DNA of 63,229 nt from Sperchopsis tessellata (taxonomy: Eukaryota; Arthropoda; Insecta; Coleoptera; Hydrophilidae): the NCBI GenBank assembly GCA_033557685.1, contig JAWQRN010000004.1, positions 1 to 63,229 on the forward strand. The letters are read 5' to 3'. Positions 24,501-30,799 of the stretch are shown here, piece after piece. The notes under the pieces were generated by a model. The model was not told the origin of the DNA, did no database searches, and was given only the letters and a program-made list of their open reading frames with translations. Position 1 is the first letter of the stretch, and the number at the start of each line of letters is the position of its first letter. The translations under genes and the position numbers were made by a program.

Positions 24501-27481
24501 ACCTACAGCCAGCCTGCTCTAAAAATCTTTTCTTTATAAGGCTGTTGTCCAATTTTTAAATGATAATAAAAAACAAATAATTAAGACTTAAAATTATTAT
24601 GTAAATTATGATTATACATTCACTGGACTGCCCTGTATGCAAATAGTTCAAGTCTATATAATTTCAAATATATATGTAACCATATAAAATATGGCTTTCA
24701 ATAATATTAATTATTATTGTGTACCGATAGCTCTATATTCGCATTCCGGTATCGGGACTCGTACCATAGGTTGGGAAATTTTGACCTAAGGGTTTGTGAT
24801 TAATTTGCCGCAAAATTTTCATAATGTGAATATATTTTTCATAAAATTACATTTTAAGTTGCTGAAAAGACATTATTTTTGTTAGAAAAAGGTGCCAAAA
24901 CTGATCAGGAGTATTCTTAAGAATATTCTACTGATATCCTCTAAACAATAAAATTTGATATAATTATTGTGCAAACACTAGTAGGTAACAACAGTCTGAT
25001 AATAAATCCCACTAATAGTAATAACTAGCCCTGGGAATTATTTATGATTAATCGATAAAATAATCGATGTTCGATTACATGAAATAAAATAATCGATTAA
25101 TCGATGATCGATTATTTGATTAATCGATGATCGATTATTTGATTAATCGATGATCGATTATTTGATTAATCGATCATCGATTTTTTGATTAATCGATAAT
25201 CAATTTTTTGATTAATTGATGATCGATTATTTTATTAATCAATCATGGATTATTTTATTAATCGCTCATCGATTATTTGATTAATCGATCATCGATTATT
25301 TGATTAGTCAACCATCGATTATTTTATTATCGATTTATTCGATTAATCAATATAATCGAAAATATATTACAATAATTGATAATCGCCCAGGGCTAGTAAT
25401 AACATCTTTTGATTTAATATAAAAACATTTTTCTGCAAAATAAGTATGACAGCAGTAAGATTCATTCGTATGATCTTCCAATTAATTATTACACCCGTTC
25501 TACAATTAATATACGATTGTCTTTAAGTTACACATTAAATCTCTTTCAACTTTATAAATGAATTACTTATACTCAAGCAAAAACTGTATAGGTGTCCAAT
25601 ATGTGGATCTCTACTTGGGAATCTTGGGTATCAAGAGAAAGAGGGTATGTTTACATTTGGTACTTCAATATATTCTTTAAAGAGCAATGATCCACTAACA
25701 AAAGTGATCTACCGTATTTCATCAATTATAAGATGCATGTTTTCTCCTATTTTGGTGTCTCTAAATTTGAGGAGCGTCTTATAATCAATGGCATCTTACA
25801 ATTGATGAAATACGGTCGCAGTCAACCGATAGGAGGAATGGGAGTTAGTTGGTGCATGGGACAGTGGAAGCAACTAGTTGAGATGCAGTTGTCATTGCTT
25901 ACGTTCGTTGAGTTTGAATAAAATTTGTGCACCAAACTTACGTTTAAAATGTCTTCAAGAAAATTATACTATAATGATGCATTGAAACGAGAAGTTATTG
26001 TGCATACAGAAGACCACAGAAACAGAGCTGCGGAATGGAAATTTGACATTAGTGAAACGAATATTCATTATTGGGGAAGAGATCCTAATTTTAAAGTTTT
26101 TTTAAAGCAACGGCCAAGGTGTTTAGGGAAAGGAAAATACCTACAAATAGATGAAAATTTGTTACATTTCATTACATAAGGGCGTATAAAGGAATTGCCA
26201 ATCTCATAATAACTAAATTAATTTAAAGCAAGAGAAATTTCTAAAACTCTTTGAATAAACGAAGTAAAATTTAAGCAACAAGAAGTTGTGTAGGTCTATC
26301 ATTAAGAAGTCGAACATCCATTTGTCAAAAAGTTCCTGCTGATTTTAATCAGAAGTTTCTTAACTTTCAGTGGCATTTGAGAAAAAAAATTAACTATGAA
26401 ATTATGCAAACTGGCAATACTGATGAAACCCCGGTATTCTTTGATATGTCATTTGGAACAGACCCCAAAATAAAAACAGTTTTCTAACATAAATATAGAA
26501 ATATAAAAAAAATTATATCTTGAAATGGATATAGTTTTTATCGTCACCTTCACCTGGCTAAATTTATATGTCTGTTATGTAATATAAAATATTTTGGAAA
26601 CATACTGTGCTTAATTTTGGAAATAGTAAGAATCCATTTCCAGAGCACCATTATTTGCTAAGCACAATTTTCATAGACTAGAATCGCTGCAGCAGTTCAA
26701 TTTATGTTATGTTTGCTGGGATCTATTTTTAGTATAAGAATTTTGGAAGTAGTTGATCTTCAACACAAGTTCTACAATTACTTATGTTTGCATATTAAAT
26801 TAAGATATTACCTAATAAATAAAGAGTGAAATACAATAGGCAAAAAAGCAGTATTCCCTGGGCCATAAATTAGAAAAAATTAATTATAACTTAATATAAC
26901 CTTGTATTTTTTTGTTACAGTGGCCAAACTGCCTTGCATAAGGCAGCAGTATATAAGTGGAGAAGCATATGCTGTATGTTAGTGGCAGGTGGGGCAGATT
27001 TAGATATTACTGATCATAAAGGTCTGACTCCAAAACTACTTGCTATTCAAGTAGATGATCATGAACTTGCAGCATACCTTGAAAGTAAGTTTAACTTTAG
27101 TAATACATTTTCAACAACAAACAAAATGCTGTTTAAATAAATGAAGAAATTCCTAAGCAAGAGTATTTACTAATTTTTATATTATATTATAAAAATTATC
27201 GATTATGTACAGAAATAGTATTGGTACATTCTTCATTAGTGTGCCATTTAGTTACAAGGATTTGTAACATTTTTATGATTTTGCAAGAGAACTATTGTAA
27301 CCAACATTCTGAATTCACAACCTTAGTTATATTTTTGCTGTATCGTCAAATTTTCTTTCATTAAGTCACATTACTCTTAGTAAATCTTCAATAAATTTTT
27401 AAATACATTTTATATATTTAACCTTTTTCAGGCCAAGAACATTTTAGACTGGTTTCCGAGGACCTCGGAACAGTGGTATAA
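595..27481 (+). CDS. rdgA: Diacylglycerol kinase, zeta/iota/rdgA type: C-terminal half, nine exons (5' part outside window)
   Basis: The enzyme phosphorylates diacylglycerol to phosphatidic acid and so ends DAG signalling; the fly ortholog rdgA acts in photoreceptors (family knowledge). Exons read in the sequence: 595-880, 9640-9768, 10282-10480, 13223-13408, 20510-20560, 22871-22934, 23109-23266, 26921-27084, 27432-27481. All splice sites are AG/GT and the phases join without a break: 1287 nt, 428 codons and a stop. In order the protein shows the end of the DGK accessory domain (QAGGHGTCITQC, SKTIPMQVDGEACKL, near residues 4-35), the conserved Y-HYDK and FFRIDRAQENLHYV segments, a Pro/Ser/Glu-rich linker, ankyrin repeats (GQTLLHYGASYGHKDIVKYL, then GQTALHKAA) and a C terminus ending TVV, a class I PDZ-ligand pattern like ETAV of mammalian DGK-zeta. 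The C1 and catalytic exons must lie to the left. Introns hold many transposons. Assignment to rdgA rather than another type IV DGK is inference; the family itself is certain. Confidence 0.93.
2242..3445 (+). mobile_element. Mariner-type DNA transposon, 1204 bp, inactive
   Basis: Inverted ends: the first 18 bases (CCAGGTCTGTAAATATGA) recur exactly in reverse complement at 3428-3445, and similarity continues inward for about 10 bases. TA flanks both ends (2240-2241, 3446-3447), the target duplication of Tc1/mariner elements. A broken transposase lies between. It is inserted inside the ORF1 part of the I-type LINE, so it is younger than that LINE. Confidence 0.95.
2415..3343 (+). pseudogene. Mariner transposase, broken
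   Basis: The start MSNFVPANCDLRIALIF is followed by a stop, then an 87-codon piece (2505-2768) with the helix-turn-helix region EHALGKSQRFEWFKKFISSG and ERGRPPRKFEGAELQAFL. The catalytic part continues in other frames: DDEKWI-F near 2840-2865, and VILLHDNSPSHTAKSV near 3062-3110, the HDNA-PH motif carrying the second catalytic Asp. Stops and indels make it non-functional. Confidence 0.92.
4197..4442 (+). pseudogene. LINE ORF2 fragment: AP-type endonuclease
   Basis: An 81-codon open piece of the I-type LINE. KPFILGGDFNIY matches the GDFN motif of apurinic-type LINE endonucleases. The preceding bases encode IYVKKNLLF, comparable to the usual GGVAIYVK stretch. Both ends are broken. Confidence 0.8.
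5743..5964 (+). pseudogene. LINE ORF2 fragment: reverse-transcriptase thumb region
   Basis: Just upstream the bases encode a decayed YADD-like motif (YADNVYLYT with a stop in front). This piece continues with LTDSITNFIKWMNLSTSS, the segment that normally follows the catalytic Asp pair, and LGSLIFPYNKEVKFLSM, equivalent to FLG in LINE reverse transcriptases. Confidence 0.7.
6887..7126 (+). pseudogene. LINE ORF2 fragment: region after RNase H
   Basis: Open piece with ICRLHSNHGLFSCTYIQTV, resembling the R-R-x-x-H-G segment downstream of RNase H in I-type LINEs. The usual CxC...H zinc-like residues are not visible. Confidence 0.6.
7430..8320. other. rdgA intron 1, no gene seen
   Basis: AT-rich sequence with no supported coding or repeat feature. 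A short inverted pair AAGCAGTTCTTATT / AATAAGAACTGCTGA sits near 7540-7580. Confidence 0.5.
8325..8575 (-). mobile_element. 3'-end copy of the 15995-19960 LINE
   Basis: About 230 bp aligns closely with 16035-16210, sharing words such as CTCATATAC, CCCATTTTTATTTCTTGTA, ATTAGCTGTACACTC and ATTGTGTCATTCCAGGTT. It lies beside a CTT-rich tract at its low-coordinate end, as in the other copy. That is the expected product of a 5'-truncated minus-strand insertion. Confidence 0.8.
9074..9165 (+). repeat. Partial SINE copy (same family as 33318)
   Basis: GTCCCGTGTACTACTG and ATTCCAGTTGGAACACTG match the 3' half of the SINE at 33318-33610 (GTCCCGTGTATTATAGG, ATTCCAGTTGGAACACTGG) with similar spacing. 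The tRNA-like half is missing. Confidence 0.65.
9640..9768 (+). CDS. rdgA: rdgA exon: SDLELIRAQI segment
   Basis: Acceptor TTTTTCAG and donor T|GTAAGT; phase 1 in and out. It encodes VSDLELIRAQINKLIDD and KDWCFVD, matching the D-LE-CRAHIERL and KWCFLD stretches of mammalian type IV diacylglycerol kinases. It lies 8.8 kb after the previous exon because of the LINE and mariner between them. Confidence 0.9.
9883..9985 (+). repeat. Dispersed repeat, copy 1
   Basis: About 100 bp shared with 14679-14786 and 15214-15330, with common words TTTGTGGTGTA, GTTGTTACGTATCTTC, ATTATTGATGGG, GTGTTTTGAAAACTTATT and GGTACAAG. No coding potential. Confidence 0.75.
10282..10480 (+). CDS. rdgA: rdgA exon: FFRIDRAQENLHYV segment
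   Basis: Acceptor AAATAG and donor AG|GTATGT; phase 1 in, phase 2 out. It encodes ERFFRIDRAQENLHYVSDI and YILECGG, equivalent to RFYRIDRAQEHLNYVTEIA and IYILDPE in DGK-zeta, then a Pro/Ser-rich tail (TPEDETAFPSPSSNH). Confidence 0.92.
10790..11780 (+). mobile_element. RTE-like LINE remnant: 5' part with endonuclease
   Basis: Conceptual translation over several frames gives AKLIELEN, LDKIHWDVLSLTEVRRK and VDFIVHKRSKNQIIKF. This is the start of an AP-type LINE endonuclease (I-WD-I-L-E-R pattern). Farther on, LGNFKTKV is a decayed GDFNAKVG motif. Sequence before 11020 is less AT-rich and may be its 5' UTR. No reverse-transcriptase part follows, so only a decayed fragment remains. Confidence 0.65.
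11800..13222. other. rdgA intron, no feature recognised
   Basis: AT-rich intron sequence. One 73-codon open frame at 12113-12334 has no recognisable motif and is not called. Confidence 0.5.
13223..13408 (+). CDS. rdgA: rdgA exon: acidic, proline-rich linker (symmetric)
   Basis: Acceptor TTTACAG and donor AG|GTTCGT. The exon is 186 nt, phase 2 on both sides, so it can be skipped without a frameshift. It encodes a low-complexity linker (SLDSPSDHPPMSPNN, PEEEPEEP, PPPDEG) joining the accessory domain to the ankyrin repeats. Family members vary strongly in this part. The assignment rests on the splice sites, the phase fit and the composition. Confidence 0.82.
14371..14430. repeat. (TA)n microsatellite
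   Basis: About 55 bp of nearly pure TA dinucleotide, followed by ACATATATTA. Confidence 0.95.
14679..14877 (+). repeat. Dispersed repeat copy 2, followed by split (TA)n
   Basis: Same family as 9883-9985. After GGTACAAGAAAAAGCTAATAG it runs through AAATAAAAAAAATGAGTA into (TA)n at about 14813-14834, a short unique piece (GCAGCACGAAAGCATCC), and a second (TA)n at about 14859-14877. Confidence 0.75.
15214..15330 (+). repeat. Dispersed repeat copy 3
   Basis: Third copy of the 9883/14679 family (GTGGTGTACGCCCTTCTTTT, GTAACGTATCTTAAATTATT, GGTACAAGAAAAACCTAAT). It abuts the inverted repeat starting at 15331. Confidence 0.75.
15331..15688. repeat. Inverted-repeat element with central (TA)n
   Basis: Arm 15331-15400 is about 90% matched by the reverse complement of 15620-15688; both contain GGCAAAGAAGTCTGTCTTT and GGTACACAAGGCAAATA. 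Nested inside is a perfect 26-bp inverted pair (15513-15538 against 15587-15612, core AAAAAGAATGAGTACC) around about 48 bp of (TA)n. Short open frames here (KKSVFPISEAVWYTRQI and its mirror) are the same repeat read twice, not genes. Confidence 0.85.
15995..16036. repeat. (CTTT)n microsatellite, LINE 3' tail
   Basis: About ten CTTT units with one interruption, at the 3' end of the minus-strand LINE. Confidence 0.9.
16314..17410 (-). pseudogene. LINE reverse transcriptase domain, broken
   Basis: Minus-strand pieces in order: MCFVDLKKAFDSIPR (motif A, about 17110-17065), QEVRQGGILTPLLF (motif B, about 16935-16895), CAFTDDIVIYY (active-site box, A changed to T, about 16815-16785). The 154-codon open piece 16778-16314 follows with NRRKLKINKEKTKVMV, VRDFKYLGSVID and KYLRRVEGVTK. 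The first two are the standard K-N-KTK and KYLG thumb motifs. Confidence 0.9.
18166..18857 (-). pseudogene. LINE AP endonuclease domain, frameshifted
   Basis: Two overlapping open pieces (18857-18533 and 18663-18166). The first has MNIREKNGKEEELVEEME and LQILAITETKKRAQGS, the N-terminal active-site ETK/E motif. The second has VTIVIVYGPKEDD, IITAGDFNSTVGN (GDFN motif) and SKIDYILVE (IDY motif). One frameshift near 18650 divides them. Confidence 0.88.
18960..19460 (-). pseudogene. LINE ORF1 remnant (coiled/basic, RNA-binding type)
   Basis: Minus-strand translation gives a Lys/Glu-rich stretch (KKEKEKKRNKITVKGL), then VSIVNDMTMTKREIMREI and AREERAKGNRVRVGYKKL. That is the order of an ORF1 protein: a basic charged region, then an RRM-like domain ending in G-V-VGY-KL. 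The reading frame shifts between the two parts. Confidence 0.65.
20510..20560 (+). CDS. rdgA: rdgA micro-exon, 51 nt (symmetric)
   Basis: Preceded by a pyrimidine tract and TGCAG, followed by AG|GTAAGA; phase 2 on both sides. It encodes 17 codons with the core ITQRLFGLEQDSYFAYR. I see no domain in it. Phase and splice signals fit exactly between 13408 and 22871, so it may be a cassette exon. Confidence 0.72.
   Translation, partial: HHSTIVWLRARLLFCI
20561..21640. other. rdgA intron, no feature recognised
   Basis: AT-rich intron following the 51-nt exon. I see no transposon motif or long open frame. Confidence 0.5.
21650..22020 (+). pseudogene. hAT transposase C-terminal (dimerisation) remnant
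   Basis: Pieces over shifting frames: VDFQSSAIW and LRKDYETIE, IWTIWNTI, then FSSTYS followed by a stop and EAMNYLI, and PDIKKLMSGIQQQTPH. The FSSTYSCE-like block and the PDIKKLM-I end are typical of ZBED/SCAND3-type hAT C-termini. No inverted ends identified. Confidence 0.65.
22110..22870. other. rdgA intron, nothing assigned
   Basis: A minus-strand open frame of 98 codons (22406-22110) has no recognisable motif. The remainder is AT-rich and ends in the acceptor for 22871. Confidence 0.4.
22871..22934 (+). CDS. rdgA: rdgA exon: start of ankyrin region
   Basis: Acceptor GTTGTAG and donor ATG|GTACGT; phase 2 in, phase 0 out. It encodes CDALLKAAKIGDLPM, the first helix of an ankyrin repeat, comparable to ELIEAAKRNDFCKL in DGK-zeta. 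Confidence 0.88.
23109..23266 (+). CDS. rdgA: rdgA exon: ankyrin repeats 1-2
   Basis: Acceptor GTTTAG and donor CT|GTAAGT; phase 0 in, phase 2 out. It encodes LKELHSQGYSLLTKDPAG then QTLLHYGASYGHKDIVKYL, an ankyrin repeat with the usual TLLHYG and DIVKYL signatures. The intron before it is only 174 bp. Confidence 0.93.
23390..24540 (-). mobile_element. hAT (ZBED/SCAND3-like) transposase remnant, antisense to rdgA
   Basis: From 24540 downward the minus strand reads AGCRYSKSKKDKSPEVSKDE, TKRKETWTRKYDPD (N-terminal BED-finger neighbourhood), then an open piece 24093-23860 with LLPATNYIVKFVLGENAAQK, SLSNNIDKRRIDNMA and STLQLDESTDISNSAQLLVY. Next come a decayed CTDGA segment near 23720, then MHCTIHHEALATKNM, LANLRTFLNEPVKTI and KRFYFTPKCVGSHKVKT. 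These match, in order, the LDEST, H-HREAL and F-TEVRWLSRGK blocks of domesticated-like hAT transposases. Stops and frameshifts occur, and the C-terminal third is missing. Confidence 0.92.
25018..25403. mobile_element. hAT-type MITE, 370 bp, with perfect 8-bp target duplication
   Basis: Inverted ends TAGCCCTGGG (25026-25035) and CCCAGGGCTA (25386-25395) are flanked on both sides by GTAATAAC (25018-25025 and 25396-25403), the 8-bp duplication expected for hAT elements. The interior carries no transposase and consists almost wholly of a tandem repeat. Length and ends fit a non-autonomous element mobilised by a hAT transposase. Confidence 0.9.
25078..25345. repeat. 23-bp ATCGAT-rich tandem repeat inside the MITE
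   Basis: About eleven units with period 23, consensus near GATTATTTGATTAATCGATG then ATC. Units drift gradually from left to right (ATCGATGATC, then ATCGATCATC, then degenerate). Each unit is partly self-complementary, so the array can fold on itself. Confidence 0.9.
25712..25815. repeat. 104-bp inverted repeat, probably a pogo-type terminus
   Basis: Arms 25712-25736 and 25791-25815 are reverse complements at 24 of 25 positions (CCGTATTTCATCAATT and so on), with a 54-bp spacer that contains a second partial copy of the arm (GTCTTATAATCAATG). It lies about 140 bp upstream of the pogo/Tigger transposase and may be its 5' end. No matching 3' end was found. Confidence 0.75.
25925..26500 (+). mobile_element. 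pogo/Tigger transposase remnant
   Basis: The first open piece (25925-26179) has the CENP-B-type helix-turn-helix: LYYNDALKREVIVHTED, NRAAEWKFDISETNIHYW, QIDENLLHFIT. After a stop, later frames give LRSRTSICQKVPADFNQKF (about 26305-26360) and then NYEIMQTGNTDETPVFFDM (about 26392-26448), the start of the DDE domain where GN-DETPV carries the first catalytic Asp. The rest of the DDE domain is lost. Confidence 0.9.
26921..27084 (+). CDS. rdgA: rdgA exon: ankyrin repeats 2-3
   Basis: Acceptor GTTACAG and donor A|GTAAGT; phase 2 in, phase 1 out. It encodes GQTALHKAAVYKWRSICCML, GADLDITDHKGLTPKLLAI and HELAAYLE. The last matches ELAAYLENR of DGK-zeta just before its C-terminal tail. Confidence 0.94.
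27432..27481 (+). CDS. rdgA: rdgA last exon with PDZ-ligand-like C terminus
   Basis: Acceptor TTTTTCAG; phase 1 in. It encodes SQEHFRLVSEDLGTVV and then TAA at 27479-27481. The position and the QEH-R/Q-L/M pattern match the tail of DGK-zeta. The end T-V-V fits the class I PDZ-ligand pattern S/T-x-hydrophobic. AATAAA words near 27503 could act as poly(A) signals. Confidence 0.88.
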
Positions 27482-30400
27482 AAGAAACTACAGAGCAATA
27501 ATAAACAAATCAATAAAAGAAAAGAATTACACACGATTTGTCTACAGTTTCAAATTGTATGACATTCTAAATTTCCCTCTCTCTCTCTCTGTCTATAATA
27601 TGCCTTAAAAATAATTTAAGATTTTAACTATATTACTACACCTAAAAATATAATGTAAACATTACTATTTAATAACAATGATAAATATACCTACTTGTAG
27701 ATGAAGATACTGTTATTGAAAATGTGATATATTTATACTGTGAAATTTTAATTAATATATTTTTTATTAGTTGTTATATTATACTGTATTTGCTAATCTT
27801 ATAATATTATGCATATATTTTACTTCAAAATTTGTTGAGATATTTTACAAGATACAAATTTAGATTTTCATTTCATTTTCATTTATACCAAGTTGAATTT
27901 TATTATGATTGTTTACATTATTTAAACTTCTTCTCTGTAGTGTCAACAGATAATGGACTTAATACTTAATACACTAGGATACTCTGGACCCTTTGTATAC
28001 ATGTAAATTCCTTAGCTTGCATCCATTTAAATTATTGAATATTTTAACTTATATTTATATCAAGTAAACTTATATATAAGTTTATTATCTTAGACAAAAT
28101 AATTCTCAAAAAAGTTTATGTAACAATTATAAACATCAAGGACAACACATGTTTGCCATATGACTATTTAGAAGTCTGAATACTCAAAATATAAAACTTA
28201 ATAATTCATGGTAATACAGATCTTATCCAGAATTTGTATTGTGCTATGGTCTATTTTTTGCATGTCAAAAACTGAGCTGTGATTCACTGCACATATGTTC
28301 AAATTACAGCTGTCAATCACAGCTCAGTTTTTTAATGCCCCTAATTTGAATCCTCCTTCTGTTTAAAAAGCATACCATAGTTATATCTAGAATATTATAC
28401 ATTATAACAAAGAAAAAAACTAAATAATGTTCATATCTTAAAAAAAGTAAAAGAAAGGGTAAATGCAGTAAATTTTATATTGCTTACATTTTTGGCTGGA
28501 AATAAGCTAAGGCAAATGTATAATTTGGTAACATTTGTACAAAAGGTCTTAAATCCCTGTATAAATAATTGCTTCATTTTTTTAGTATCTTTATAAGATA
28601 TTTTTATGCTAGTAACTGCTTAGAATGAACAAAACTATTCTTCCATATAGATAACAATCATAAGTTTAAAAGTTTCAAGTAATATATGTACATACAATGC
28701 TTGTAGTTATTGAAGATAGAGGTTTTTTTCAGACATATCACTAAAACATTCCCTATTTTTTAGAAAAATTAATATTTTAAAACTGGCAATAACAATTTCA
28801 AGTGTATACTTGATTATATCATGGATATACAAACTATTAATTTTTATATCTATCATTACCTATAGTAATGGCATTCATTGTCAGGGTGGTATCTAGGTAT
28901 AAAAACTTTTTTCTGAGCTTAACATGTATTTCAAAAATGCTAGTATATGTAATGTTTATAGTCTCAGTAACCACCTTGAAACGATGAAAGAATTAAAAAT
29001 ATTTAATTTAATTCAAAAGTTACATCCATGATATTACCATCATAGTATCCATTAAATGATGCTTTATGTGGTATTATATATTTATGTTTCTCATTTCACA
29101 ATATTAGATATTGATGTGTAAATAAATTTTTGCAACGAATATTATATTAAACATTTCCCGAAAAGACAATCTATTAAATGTTTCAAGTTAATCTTGTTGT
29201 ATAGTAACATTTGTATCGTTGTAATGGGCCTTCATTCTACTAATAAGATATTATTAACAAATTAACGAGTACTCAATTATTGATATTAAAATAGATGGAT
29301 CTTGGTATTAAACTATCATAGATGTTGAATTAGTCCTATTTATGAACCGGTATTACATATGCAGCAAGCAATTTTGTCCTGTATTCAAGGTTTCCTTAAA
29401 ATGTACATGAAGTCTTTAAACACTACAATATAAACAGTGTGCTTGGAAAAAATTCCTAATAATCCTTTGTGCATAACTGTAATAAAAATATTCCACAATA
29501 TTAAAAAGGGTCGTTTTATTTTGTTACCCAAATATAATAAAAAAAAATTAAACACCCATTATTATTATCGTCTATCCTTTCAGTAGTTAATATGTCATTC
29601 ATACTTCAAAACTTGCAACTTGAGTAAACATGGTTTTATCGTAAAACTTCCATAGTTTAAAATTTTCCTGAGAAACCAGTTTCATTAGACCGTAGAACAA
29701 TTTAATTTTTACACATTTATAGGTGATGTAATAGATACCTTTTAGACTTACTATGTTTGCTACATTTTCTTAATTCTTTAATTTTTGATATGATTTAATA
29801 CAATGTGCTCAAATTTTATTAATTTATCAGAACAATCAAAGTTTACCTCACTATTTTATCTAAATGTTAAGCAATTGTTAGGTATCTATTTGAGACTTAA
29901 TATTTTTCAGAAAATGTATTTATGCCCTATAACAAACAGAAATATGTGTATTAGTTAAAATATTTATATGTTTGAAAAGTGATTTGTATACTCTAATTTG
30001 AACTACACTAATATGTGTAGTGACAACATAACACAATAATATTCTTTTTAGATGATTGCTTGGCCCAAACATTTTATTTCTGGTTTTAGCTTTTATTGTT
30101 GGAATTTTTAAACTGCATTAAGCATATAGGGATTTGAAATTTTAATAATGTATAGATACATACAGAAATCTGTACATAAATAGTTCTTAATAATAGTAGA
30201 TATTACATAAATATTTGAACATATTGTACATACAACCTAAATATTTTCAAAAGTTACTTGTGCTCCGACCAACATTAATTCTTCAGAGAAATCTGTTTAA
30301 TAGATTCTTAACTTCCAATGGTGTTTGAAAATGTTTGGGTGATCTCTATTTTTGTTAAATAGAAGTAAGGTTTCAATATTATTTGATGCAGAGTCGATAC

Positions 30401-30588
30401 TTCATTTGATTATGAACTAAAATTAGAAACAAAAATTAATGCAATTGCAGTGATATAACATGACATCTTGCCGTAGGCATGTGATTTGGACAATGCATAC
30501 ATATATTCAATTGTTCTGATTCTTTTATCCATAAAAAAATAAGACTTAATACATATCAATTGAAATATTACATCACACCTTAAACTTT
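27482..30588. other. rdgA 3' UTR and intergenic DNA
   Basis: Non-coding AT-rich sequence after the rdgA stop. It holds a short (CT)n tract at 27573-27592, several AATAAA words and the hairpin at 28267-28332. The 3' UTR end is not determinable. Confidence 0.5.
28267..28332. repeat. Perfect 18-bp stem hairpin
   Basis: AAAAACTGAGCTGTGATT at 28267-28284 is exactly reverse-complementary to 28315-28332, with a 30-nt spacer. It lies about 790 bp beyond the rdgA stop codon, so it may be in the 3' UTR. Confidence 0.9.
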
Positions 30589-30795
30589 AGCCACCTCGGT
30601 AGCTATGCAGCTAGTTGCTGAGCTGTGGGTGAAGAGTAGCTGGTTTGAATCCTGCCAGGGGGTTGCATTTTTGATATTTGGGAAAAACCTCAGCTGTAAC
30701 CATCTTCTGAGAAGATCGTAAAACATTAGGTCCCATGCATTGTAGGTAATTAAGACTATGTGCATGTTAACTGTATTTTGTTATAACACGTGAAG
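30589..30795 (+). mobile_element. tRNA-derived SINE
   Basis: Starts with a tRNA-like part: a box-A-like CGGTAGCTATGC near 30597 and box B GGTTTGAATCC at 30642-30652. Its 3' part (GGTCCCATGCATTGTAGGTA, AAGACTATGTGCATGT) aligns with the SINE at 33318. It does not fold as a working tRNA. Confidence 0.75.
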
Positions 30796-30799
30796 GATC

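Noticed and set aside
25078..25345. CRISPR-like regular array
   Set aside because: Units are contiguous with no unique spacers, lie between hAT inverted ends, and the DNA is eukaryotic.
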